DNA from: Streptomyces sp. SCL15-4
GTDB lineage: Bacteria; Actinomycetota; Actinomycetes; Streptomycetales; Streptomycetaceae
DNA length: 64,000 bases
Assembly: GCF_033366695.1 (NCBI RefSeq)
Contig: NZ_JAOBTQ010000001.1
Coordinates: 8,308,001 to 8,372,000 of the forward strand
Reading direction: 5' to 3'
A program made the translations under genes and the position numbers. Every line of letters starts with the position of its first letter. Position 1 is the first letter of the stretch. Below the pieces are notes generated by a model that was not told the DNA's origin, searched no databases, and was given only the letters and a program-made list of their open reading frames with translations. Positions 27,528 through 38,200 of the stretch are shown here, piece after piece.

Positions 27528-27599
27528 CCAGGGCCGGCCTGAGTGATGATCATGATGTGGCGAGAGTGATCACAGCATCGGAGCCTCCTGGATAACCCC

Positions 27600-27850
27600 G
27601 TTCGCTGGGCTGAGCCCGCGCTGCTTCGGCAAACTGCTGACCATGCTGCGGCGTGATGGAGCAGATGGAGTCCACCGAGGCCGGCCGTGGAGTCTGCCGC
27701 GGGAGGACCGGGTCTTGCTGGTCACGGCCTGCTGACGCACCAAGTCGACGTTACGGCAACTCGCTCCGCTGTTCGGCATCTCGAAGTCCACGGCCGGCCG
27801 AGTCATCAACCATCTCGGCCGCCGGCTGCCACGACGGAGACCAGCTGATG
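27600..27850 (+). pseudogene. transposase N-terminal fragment with stop codon
   Basis: The plus strand reads PREDRVLLVTAC, a TGA, then TLRQLAPLFGISKSTAGRVI. This is the helix-turn-helix region of IS5-type transposases, whose usual sequence continues through the position of the stop. Downstream catalytic sequence is absent. Confidence 0.6.
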
Positions 27851-28365
27851 GCGCTGCGCGTGGCCACCATCGCTGGGGAGATCACCGTCGAAACAGCCGA
27901 GGCGACCCGGGACTACACCTCCCCAGACCGCTGTTCGCCTCTGGTGCCGAGGCCGCTGGCCACGGTATGCGCCGGGCCATCGACAAGATCTGCCGCACGC
28001 GCACCGACGTCACCTAGCGCGTCAACTCAGTGAGTCGACCACTCTTGGGTGGCGTCAGGCAGAGCTTCAAAACGGAAGGTTTCTTCGCTCCAGCGGTGGT
28101 CACGGGTTCGTGCGGATGAGAGGTGTGTTCGCGCTGGGCGTTTGTGTGTATACGCGCCTGTACGCAGAGCGAAGTTTGGTCTGGGCCGGACTGTGAGGAT
28201 CGCTCCCGGTTCGGGACTGCCGAAGCGGGCAGCGGCACTATCTGCGCAGGTCAGCTGCTTTCGGCCATAGTTTTGTGACCCAAGACACACTTGATTGACG
28301 CCTCACGGTAACGGTGCATTTACTTTGCGGGTTCTTTGTGAGTCCTGTGTCAGGGGTGGGGTTAC
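27851..28365. other. no gene recognised; probable promoter region of the secreted-protein operon
   Basis: Only weak coding-like text (LMALRVATIAGEITVETAEA near 27850-27900) is visible. From about 28020 composition becomes less GC-rich up to the LamG protein gene, and the transcription start for the toxin locus is expected here. Confidence 0.35.
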
Positions 28366-31300
28366 GTGGACAACTGGTGGAGATCTTCGGGAGGGTCGTG
28401 GAGACTCCGAAGATCACGTGGAGTGCTTCTGGGGGGCGTGGCGGCGGCGCTGGTTGTCTCGGCGCTGCCTGTGCTGCCGGCCTCCGCCGCCCCGGCGTCG
28501 GCGGTGACCGCCGAGGCCGGGGCAGGGGCGGTCGATGAGGTCACGGCGTCGGCTCAGGCCCAGGCCTCGGGGGAACCTGTGGAGGTGGCGGCGGACCGTA
28601 CCGAGTACTCCACCACACATGCGAATCCGGACGGTTCCTTCACGCTCACGCAGTCCACCACTCCACAGCGGGTCAAGGAAGAAGACGGCGGCTGGGGTGT
28701 GGTCGATCCGGTGCTGGAGCGGCGCGCGGACGGGCGGATCGCTCCCAAAGGCGCGGTGGTGGACCTCTCGTTTGCCGGCGGCGGCAGCGGAGCGGACATG
28801 ATCCGGCTGGGCAAAAACGGCCGGTCGATCACGCTGGACTGGACCGGTGCACTGCCGGAGCCGGTCCTTGACGGCCCGACCGCCACCTATGCCGATGTTT
28901 TCGACGGGGTGGACCTGCAGCTGGCGGCGACCGCCGAGGGCTACCGCGAGGTCCTCGTCGTCAAGACGCCCCAGGCGGCGCAGAACCCCGCTCTGGAACA
29001 GGTGAAGCTGACCGCGGCCGGTGACGGCCTGTCCGTGGCGCCGGGCGCGGGCGGTGGCCTGCGCGCCGTCGACGAGGACGGCAACGCCGTCTTCCGAGGC
29101 CCCGCGGGACAGATGTGGGACTCCGCCGGCGACAACGAGACCGGCCCGCAGCCCCAGCTGACGCGCGCCAGTGCGCCCACTGCCGCCGGCCCGCAGGACA
29201 ACGACGACCCGTCGCGGCCGGGGGACGGTGACGCCACCGCGGTGTTGCCGGTCAAGGTCGACGACGGCGCGGTCACGGTCCACCCGGACCTGGACCTGCT
29301 GCGCGGCAAGGACACCGTCTACCCCGTCTACATCGACCCCTCGGTCGGCCTGGGCGTTGCGGAGCGCACGAAGCTGTCCTCCGACGGCGACAAGTTCTGG
29401 ATGTTCGACGGTGACAAGGGCGTCGGCAAGTGCGGTACCGCCGACGGCTACTACTGCGGCGGCGGCTATGTAGACCGTATGTACTTCGAGTTCGCGCCTA
29501 CGAACCTGGCCGGCAAGTACGTGCTGGATGCCACCTTCCGGGCCCGTGAGACGTGGTCGTTCAACTGCGACCCGCACTGGGTGGACCTGGTGCGCACCGA
29601 CAACATCTCCGAGGGCACCCGGTGGCCCGGCCCCCAGCAGCTCGACCTGATGGGCGATCAGAACGTCGCGGCAGGCCGCGGCGACCTGTGCAGCCCCGAC
29701 CAGCCCGACAAGACCATCGAGTTCAACGACAGTTCCGCGGAATCGGACGAAAACCTCACCAGCACCGTCCGTTCCTTCGCGGACGGCAAGATCAGCCGGC
29801 TCACCCTGATGCTGCGCGCCAAGGACGAGGGCGACCCGCGGGCGTGGAAGCGGTTTGACGACAACGCCGAACTGCAGGTGGTCTTCGCCTACAGGCCGGG
29901 CGTGCCGACCAGTGTCGGTGTGATTCCGGGGAGCGGGACGACGGGGTACTGCAACAAGTCCTCCTCCGACCCGCTGGTGGTGACGCGCAAGGACCCGATG
30001 GTCCAGGCCCGCGTGCAGACGTTGGTCGAGGCCCACAAGGGCGACGAGGAAGGCTCGCTGCAGGCGGAGTACGTCATCGAGCGCGGTGACGACGCGGCCT
30101 GGCACCAGGTGTGGACCGGGCACATGCCCGACACCGGCTGGCACCCGGACGAGACGCTGGAGAAGATGCGTACCAGCGACCGCGCGGACAAGGGGCTGTA
30201 CCGGTACAAGGCACGCACCCAGTCGCACTGGTCCTACAGCGGCAAGAGCGGCGACCTGTGGTCCTCCTACAGCCCTTGGTGCTACTTCAAGATCGACTCC
30301 ACGGCGCCGAAGGCACCTCGCATCACTGCGGGCTCCCCGTACACCGAGTGCACGGCGAACCTGTGTGAGGGCAAGGGCGGCCCCGGCATCCCCGGATCCT
30401 TCACCTTCCAGCCGAACACCGCGGACATCGACGCCTCCGGGCACACCGACGTCACCGCCTACGAGTACAAGCTGCTGTCCACTGCGGCGAAGCAGATCTC
30501 CGGCACCACGAAGGTCCAGGTCAAGGACGTCGCTCCGCCGCTGTCGGGCACGCAGGTGCTGTCGGTGCGGGCCAAGGACGTCTACAACCGGTGGGGCACA
30601 CCCGAGGAGTTCGTCTTCAAAGTGGCGCCCGCCGAAGGCGAGACAGGCCGCTGGCACTTCGAGGGCATCCCGGGGTCGGGAACCATGACGTCCAAGGACT
30701 ACGCCACCGTCGGCCCCCGGCACGACGCCACCCTGGTCGGCCCCGAAGGCACCGGATGGTCGACCCGGGCCCGCCTCGGTGATGCCGACAACTCGCTGCG
30801 CCTGAACGACGACACCACCGACCCAGCCAAGCAGAACGGCTACGCCGCGACCTCTACCGCGGCCGTCAACACACAGGACTCCTTCACCGTCTCGGCCTGG
30901 GTGCAGCTGACCAACGCCTCCGCCAACCGGGCAGTGCTCTCCGCGCCCGGCAGCGACAACAGTTCCTTCGCGCTGTACTACTCCTCCGCTTTGAAGAAGT
31001 GGGTGTTCAACCGGGCGGACAAGGACGTCGTCGACCCCGTCTACATCCGTTCGGTCGCCGACCGTGACAACCCGCCGCTGAAGGTATGGACGCACGTGGC
31101 CGGAGTCTTCAAGACCGAAGGCGACGACAACATCCCCGACACCGACCCGGGCAACGACACCATCCAGCTGTTCATCAACGGCCGGCCCCAGGGCACGCCC
31201 GTCCCTCTGTCCAAGACAGCACCCGGTTACACCCCGTGGACGGCCGCCGGCGGTCTGCAGTTCGGCCGCTCCAAGGCCGGCGGCACCTACACCAACTACC

Positions 31301-32142
31301 ACTTCGGTCTCCTGGACGAAGCCGCCGTGTGGCAGCGGGCCCTGAACCCGGCCGAAGTCGCCGCCGAAGCCGCAGCCAGCCAGGACAACGTCCCCGCCAC
31401 CGAGCTGGTGGCCCAGTGGGACGCCACCTCGGCCAAGGGCAGCGAGATCCCCGAGCCCACGGCCTACACGCTGGCGCCCATGAAACTGGCACCCACCGGC
31501 ACGACGGTGAACGAGGACGACAACGCCCTCTTCCTGGACGGCACCGCCCAGTACGCCGCCACCACGGGACCGGCCGTCGACGAGACCGGCTCCTTCACCG
31601 TCTCCGTGAGTGCCCGGCTGGATGCCACCGCGCTCGCCGCGAAACCGGTCGGCTACCAGGCCCAGATCGCAGCCCAGAAGATGGGCGGCGAATCGTCGTG
31701 GGCCCTGTGGGTGGTCAAGCTCGACGCCGGCACCTACCACTGGAAGTTCACCCGTACCGCCGTGGACTCGGCCGGCAAGGTCACTCAGAGCGCGGAGGTT
31801 ACCGCCGTCGATCTCGCCGCAACCGGCACATGGGTACAGCTCACCGGCGTCTTCGACGCCCAGGAGCCCTGGGAGTGGACGGACCCGTCCGACGGCACCA
31901 GCACCGAGACCCGCTACGGCAAGGCCCACCTGTACGTCGGTGAATACGACCAGGCGTCGGATACGGCCACGTTCACCACGCCGCAGCAGGGCAGCGGGGA
32001 GCTGAGCGTGGGACGCGGCACCGCGGGGGGCAGCACGGGCAACTACCTGCCCGGCGGTGTGCAGGAGCTGAGGATCTGGACCGGAGCGATGAATCTCGAC
32101 CAGATCCGGACCCAGGTCCTGAGTCCCTCCGACAGCATCTGA
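28366..32142 (+). CDS. large secreted LamG-like (jellyroll) domain protein
   Basis: The 1,258-residue protein begins with a Sec-type signal: basic WRLRRSRG, hydrophobic VLLGGVAAALVVSALPV, and a cleavage region LPASAAPASA. The middle resembles the N-terminal domains of Streptomyces RHS-associated secreted proteins (KEEDGGWGVVDPVLERRADG; DATFRARETWSFNCDPHWVD). Two C-terminal LamG-like units follow (QDSFTVSAWVQLTNASANRA with FGLLDEAAVWQRALNPAEVA; and TGSFTVSVSARLDATALAAK with VQELRIWTGAMNLDQ). LamG domains bind carbohydrates or proteins, so a cell-surface role is expected. The RHS toxin gene follows after 144 bases on the same strand. The start is GTG 28366, the only start before the signal peptide. 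Confidence 0.85.
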   Translation: MDNWWRSSGGSWRLRRSRGVLLGGVAAALVVSALPVLPASAAPASAVTAEAGAGAVDEVTASAQAQASGEPVEVAADRTEYSTTHANPDGSFTLTQSTTPQRVKEEDGGWGVVDPVLERRADGRIAPKGAVVDLSFAGGGSGADMIRLGKNGRSITLDWTGALPEPVLDGPTATYADVFDGVDLQLAATAEGYREVLVVKTPQAAQNPALEQVKLTAAGDGLSVAPGAGGGLRAVDEDGNAVFRGPAGQMWDSAGDNETGPQPQLTRASAPTAAGPQDNDDPSRPGDGDATAVLPVKVDDGAVTVHPDLDLLRGKDTVYPVYIDPSVGLGVAERTKLSSDGDKFWMFDGDKGVGKCGTADGYYCGGGYVDRMYFEFAPTNLAGKYVLDATFRARETWSFNCDPHWVDLVRTDNISEGTRWPGPQQLDLMGDQNVAAGRGDLCSPDQPDKTIEFNDSSAESDENLTSTVRSFADGKISRLTLMLRAKDEGDPRAWKRFDDNAELQVVFAYRPGVPTSVGVIPGSGTTGYCNKSSSDPLVVTRKDPMVQARVQTLVEAHKGDEEGSLQAEYVIERGDDAAWHQVWTGHMPDTGWHPDETLEKMRTSDRADKGLYRYKARTQSHWSYSGKSGDLWSSYSPWCYFKIDSTAPKAPRITAGSPYTECTANLCEGKGGPGIPGSFTFQPNTADIDASGHTDVTAYEYKLLSTAAKQISGTTKVQVKDVAPPLSGTQVLSVRAKDVYNRWGTPEEFVFKVAPAEGETGRWHFEGIPGSGTMTSKDYATVGPRHDATLVGPEGTGWSTRARLGDADNSLRLNDDTTDPAKQNGYAATSTAAVNTQDSFTVSAWVQLTNASANRAVLSAPGSDNSSFALYYSSALKKWVFNRADKDVVDPVYIRSVADRDNPPLKVWTHVAGVFKTEGDDNIPDTDPGNDTIQLFINGRPQGTPVPLSKTAPGYTPWTAAGGLQFGRSKAGGTYTNYHFGLLDEAAVWQRALNPAEVAAEAAASQDNVPATELVAQWDATSAKGSEIPEPTAYTLAPMKLAPTGTTVNEDDNALFLDGTAQYAATTGPAVDETGSFTVSVSARLDATALAAKPVGYQAQIAAQKMGGESSWALWVVKLDAGTYHWKFTRTAVDSAGKVTQSAEVTAVDLAATGTWVQLTGVFDAQEPWEWTDPSDGTSTETRYGKAHLYVGEYDQASDTATFTTPQQGSGELSVGRGTAGGSTGNYLPGGVQELRIWTGAMNLDQIRTQVLSPSDSI

Positions 32143-32286
32143 CCCGGCGCCGGCCCGGCTGCCCTACGCCACTGTGCGAGGACAGCCGTGCCAGCCCACT
32201 GGCGGCCACCCCCCATTGCTCTGCGCGTCATCCAACGGCTTGCGCCCGGCCCGATGCGGCCGGGCGCCGCGTAGAAAGAACCCAGC

Positions 32287-35200
32287 ATGAACCCCTTGGG
32301 CATACCCCGCCCTGACACGGGCCGCCGCAGGCCCGGGACCACAAGACGCTGGTCCCGGCGCATCGCCGCAACCACCGGCCTGGCCTTGCTGCCCGGCCTC
32401 CTCACCCCCGTCGCCTTCGCCGCGGACACCGACCCCCTGGGCCGCCCGCACCTGGAACCCGCCCGCTCCGCCAAGGTCAGCCCGTTCACCACCCGGGTGA
32501 ACAAGAAGGCCGCGGCCGAGGTGAAGAAGGCAGCCGCAGCCGACCAGGCGGCAGCGGCCCGCGCCCGCCACGACCAGCAGCGAACGGTCACCTGGCCGAA
32601 GGCCGGCAAGACCTCGCTGACCGTCCCGGACAAGGGCACGGTTAAGGCCGCCCCGGGCTCGCTCCCTGTCACCGTGACCAGCCCCGCCAAGGGCAAGCGT
32701 GCCGGCTCCGTCACCGTCGAGGTCCTCGACCAGAAGACGGCCGCCGCCCTCGGCGTCAAGGGTGTGGTCCTCAAACTCACCGGCCAAGGTGCCGGCGGCA
32801 CCACACAGCTTGGCATCGACTACTCCGCCTTTGCCTCCGCCTACGGCGGCGACTGGGCCGGCCGTCTGCAGCTCGCCCGCCTGGCCGACTGCGCCCTGAA
32901 GGACCCCGCCGCGGCCAAATGCCACCACCGCCACGTCCTGGACGCGGTCAACAACCGCGAGAAGAACAGCATCTCCGCACCCGTGACTCTCGCCTCGGGC
33001 GGGCAGCCGATGCTCCTGGCCGTCACCGCGGGCGCGACGTCGGGGGCCGGCAGTTACAAGGCAACCGGGTTGTCTGCTTCCTCCACGTGGGAGGCCGGCG
33101 GCTCCTCCGGCTCCTTTACCTGGTCCTACCCCCTGCGGGTCCCGCCAGCCGCAGCCGGTCCCCAGCCGGACCTGTCCCTCTCCTACGACTCCGGCGCCAT
33201 CGACGGGCAGACGGCCAACTCCAACAACCAGGGCAGCCAGGTCGGCACCGGCTTCGACCTGACCTCCTCCTATATCGAGCGCAAGTACCACTCCTGCGAC
33301 GACGACGGCCAGGACGGCAAGTACGACCTGTGCTGGAAGTACGACAACGCCTCCCTCGTCCTCAACGGCAAGGCCACCGAACTGGTCAAGGACGATCAGA
33401 GCGGCACCTGGCGGCTCAAGGACGATGACGCCTCCACCGTCACCCACTCCACCGGCGCCGACAACGGTGACGAGGGCTCCACGGGCCTCGACGGTGAAGG
33501 CGAGTACTGGACGGTCGTCACCGGCGGCGGTACCAAGTACGTCTTCGGCCTGAACAAGCTCGACGGCGCCGGGACCGAGGACCGTACCAACTCCGTGTGG
33601 ACGGTACCGGTCTTCGGCGACGACTCGGGCGAACCCGGCTTCAGCGCCGGCGACTCCTTCGCCGGGCGTGCCAAGAACCAGGCCTGGCGCTGGAACCTCG
33701 ACTACATCGAGGACACCCACGGCAACGCCTCGTCCTACTGGTACACCGCCGAGCACAACAACTACGACAAGCTCGGCGACGACACCACCGGCACCGACTA
33801 CATCCGCGGCGGCTACCTCAAGGAGATCCGCTACGGCCAGCGCGCCGGCAAGCTCTTCTCCGCCGCCCCGGCCGCCTCCGACAAGGTCGTCTTCGACTAC
33901 GCCGAGCGATGCCTGGCCACGGGCACCGGCTGCGACGCACTGACCAAGGACACCCGCGACAACTGGCCCGACGTCCCCTTCGACGCCATCTGCAAGGACG
34001 GCGACAAGTGCACCGGCAACGTCGGCCCGTCCTTCTTCACCCGCAAGCGGCTGACGACGATCACCACCTACGCCTGGAACGCCAGGGCAGCCACCCCCGC
34101 CTACGAGCCGGTGGACGTCTGGTCGCTCAAGCACCTCTACCTCGACCCCGGCGACACCGGTGACTCCACCGACCAGTCGCTCTGGCTCGACGAACTCCGG
34201 CACACCGGCAAGCGCGGCACCGACCTCTCCCTCGACCCCGTCACGTTCGACCACGTGATGCTGCCCAACCGGGTCGACGGCGCGGCCGACAACATCCTGC
34301 CCCTGAACAAGCCCCGCCTGAAGGCCGTCACCTCCGAGACCGGCGCCCAGACCATCGTCACCTACCTGGACGCCGACTGCACCGCGGCCGGAACCAAGCC
34401 CAAGCTGGACGAGAACACCCGGCGCTGCTACCCCGTGTACTGGTCGCCCAACGGCGAGAAGGACCCCCGGCTCGACTGGTTCCAGAAGTACCCGGTCAGC
34501 GCCGTGTCCACCACCGATCCCCACGGCGGCTCCGAAGCCGTCCAGCACAGCTACCAGTACACCGGCGGCGGCGCCTGGCACTACAACGAGGACCCGATGA
34601 CGCCCGCCAAGGAGCGCACCTGGTCCAACTGGCGCGGCTACCAGCAGGTCACCCACCTCACCGGCCTCTCCGGGCACACCCAGAGCAAACAGACCAGCAT
34701 CTACCTGCGCGGCATGAACGGCGACCGCGTCCTCGGCTCCGACGGCAAGACCCCGGATCCCGACCAGCGCAAGATCACCGCCGTCACCGGCATCAAGGCC
34801 GACCAGATCACGGACGCCGAGCAGTACGCCGGCTTCACCCGCGAATCGGTCACCTACAACGGCACGGAAGAAGTCGGCGGCACCGTCAGCGACCCGTGGT
34901 CCAAGCGCACGGCGACCCAGCACAAGTCCTACGCCGACACCGAGGCGTACTACGTACGCACCGCCGCCACCCACACCCGCACCCGCATCACCAGCAAACT
35001 CACCCCCTACGACCGGACGACCACGGTCAAGACCACCTACGACGACTACGGCATGGCCGCCACCGTCGAAAACCAGGGCGACGACGCGGTCACCGGCGAC
35101 GAGAAGTGCACCCGCACCTGGTACGCCCGCAACGACGACAAGGGCATCAACTCCCTCGTATCCCGCACCCGCACCGTCGCCGCGACGTGTGCCACCGCCG

Positions 35201-38200
35201 ACTCGGCACTCGACCTGCCCGCCGACTCCACCCGGCCCGGCGACGTCATCGCCGACACCGCCACCGTCTACGACGACCCGGCGGCCACCGCCTGGTCGCC
35301 GTCCCAGAAGCCGGTCAAGGGCGAGGTCACCTGGACAGGACGCGCCAAGGGCTACGCCGCCGACGGCACCCCTGCCTGGCAGAAGGTGTCCAAGGCGACG
35401 TACGACGATCTCGGGCGCGCCAGGGCCGTCACCGACACCAACGATCTGACGGTTGCCTCGACCGCCTATGAGCCGTCCGACTCGGGCCCGCTGACCTCGA
35501 CAACGGTCGCGGACGCCAAAACCTACACGACAGCCCAGGACCTGGACTTCGCGACCGGCGCGACCCTGAAGGTCACCGACCCCAACGGCAAGGTCACCGA
35601 AAGCGAATACGACAGCCTCGGCCGCATCACCAAGCTCTGGCTGCCCAACCGGCCCCGGGTGCTGAGCAAGAACCCCAACTACGTCTACGCCTACCACGTC
35701 ACCAGCGCGGACATGTCCTGGGTCTCCACCGGCACCCTGAGAAACGACGGCTCCGCCTACAACACCGTCTACGAGTTCTACGACTCCCTGCTGCGCTCCC
35801 GCCAGACCCAGGCCCCCACTCCGCAGGGCGGCCGGCTCATTTCCCTCACCGAGTACGACGCGCGCGGTCTCGCGGTCAGCCAGCAGAGCGACATCTGGGA
35901 CAGCACCGCACTGCCCGGCTCCACCGCCGTAGAGGTCTCCGGCGGCCAGGCACCCCTCCAGACGGACACCACCTACGACGGGGCGGCCCGGCCGGAGAAG
36001 GCGGTGACGAAGGTCCATGGCGTCACCCGCTGGACCACCGACACCACCTACACCGGCGACACCGTCGCCACCACCGCCCCGACGGGTGGCCAGGCCACCG
36101 CCGTCACCACCAACGCCCTCGGCCAGACCACCCAGCGCCGCGAGTACGCCGGCCCCGCACCGACCGGCACCGACTTCACCACGACCGACTACACCTACAC
36201 TCCCGCCGGACAGCAGAAGACGGTCACCGGCCCCGACCAGACCAAGTGGGCCTACACCTACGACCTCTTCGGCCGCCAGACCACGGCCACCGATCCCGAC
36301 AAGGGCAAGACCGCGACGGAGTACAACGACCTCGACCAGGTCGTCAGCACCACCCCCAACGACGACGCGTCGAAGGCACTGCTCTACGAGTACGACCAGC
36401 TCGGCCGCAAGACCGACATGTGGCAGAAGGACAAGTCCGACGCCAACAAGCTCGCCGCCTGGAGCTTCGACCAGCTCGCCAAGGGCCAGCAGGACACCGC
36501 CACCCGCTATGACGGCGGCGTGACCGGCAAGGCCTACACCGACAAGGTCACCGCCTACGACGCGATGTACCACGTGATGGCCCATCAATTGCTCCTGCCC
36601 GACAGCGAGCCCCTGGTTTCTGGTGGCTACGTCAAGAACACGCTGTCGTTCAGCACGGGCTACTTCCTGGACGGCTCGATCAGCCAGTACTCCGCCCCGG
36701 CCGTCGGCGGCCTGCCCTCCGAAGGCGTCTCCTACACCTCCGGCGCCCTGGGACAGCAGCTCACCGCCAAGGGCACCACCGGCTACCTGAACGGCGCCGC
36801 CTTCTCCCCGCAGGGCGACCTGCGCCAGCTCATCCTGGGAACCGACGGCACGTCCTCGGCGAAGAAGGCCTACCTCAACTGGGACTACGAGGAAGGCACC
36901 CGGCGCCTCACCCGCTCCTACGTCACCGACGACGTGCACGGCTACATGCCGCAGGAGCTGAAGTTCACCCAGGACGACGCCGGCAACGTCACCTCCATCA
37001 CCGACGCCACCACCCTGGGCGGCACGGCCAAGGCCGACAACCAGTGCTTCGCCTACGACGGCAACCGCCGCCTGACCGAAGCCTGGACCCCCAAGACCGC
37101 GAACTGCGCCACAACCGGCCGCACGGTCGCCAACCTCGACGGCGCGGCCCCCTACTGGACGTCGTACACCTACACCGGCGCCGGCCAGCGCAAGACCGAG
37201 ACCCAGCACACCACCACCGGCGACAAGACCACCACCTACACCTACGACGACCCCGCCGACAACAAGCCCCACACCCTCGACAAGACCACCGGCACCCGCA
37301 CCGCCACCTACACCTACGACGCCGCCGGCAACACCACCTCCCGCCCCGGCCCCACGGCCCAGCAGACACTGACCTGGAACACCGAAGGCGACCTCGCCAA
37401 ACTCACCGAGGGCACCAAGGAGACCGGCTACCTCTACGATGCGAACGGCGACCTGCTGATCCGCCGCGCCAAGGGCGACGGCGACACCGTCCTCTACCTG
37501 GGCGCCGGCACAGAACTCCACGTCACGGTCAAGGGCACCACGAAGACCACCTCGGCGACCCGCTACTACACGGCCAACGGACAGACCATCGCCGTCCGCA
37601 CCGCCACCACCGGCGTCACCGGAACCAAGCTCAACTTCCTGGCCGCCGACCACCACGGCACCTCCAGCATCGCCCTGGCAGCCGGCACCTACGCACTCAC
37701 CAAGCGCTACAGCACCCCCTTCGGCGCCCCCCGCGGCACCAAACCCACAACCTGGCCCGACGACAAGGCCTTCCTCGGCAAACCCGCCGACGACACCACC
37801 GGCCTCACCCACATCGGCGCCCGCGAATACGACCCCGCCACCGGCCAGTTCATCAGCGTCGACCCCATGCTGGTCCTGGACCAGCACCAGTCACTCAACG
37901 GCTACGCCTACGCCAACAACTCACCGATCACCTTCAGCGATCCCACCGGCCAATGCCTCTACCTTCCTGGCGGCATGTGCGGAGGCAAGGGATCGATTGA
38001 GGAAGCCGAGAAAAGGCACAAAAAACGGTTCCCTCAAGAGTCTTCCGATAACGCAAAATCTGGGAACTCGGGCACTGCCTCTGTGAATTCTTCCGGAGGA
38101 ACAGGCGACGGTGGTTTCCATCTTCGTTGCACTGGGGCCGGCCTTACGACTTATTGCACCTCGACCCTGGACCCAGGGCCTGGAGATTCTCAAAGTAGTT

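Noticed and set aside
28414..31929. 1,171-residue frame antisense to the LamG gene
   Set aside because: Same GC artefact; no start, ribosome site or domain, and it mirrors a clearly coding strand.
32164..37887. 1,907-residue open frame antisense to the RHS gene
   Set aside because: It is Gly/Val-rich low-complexity text with no domain. The RHS frame on the other strand has signal peptide, YD repeats and a typical core end; long antisense frames are a side effect of high GC.
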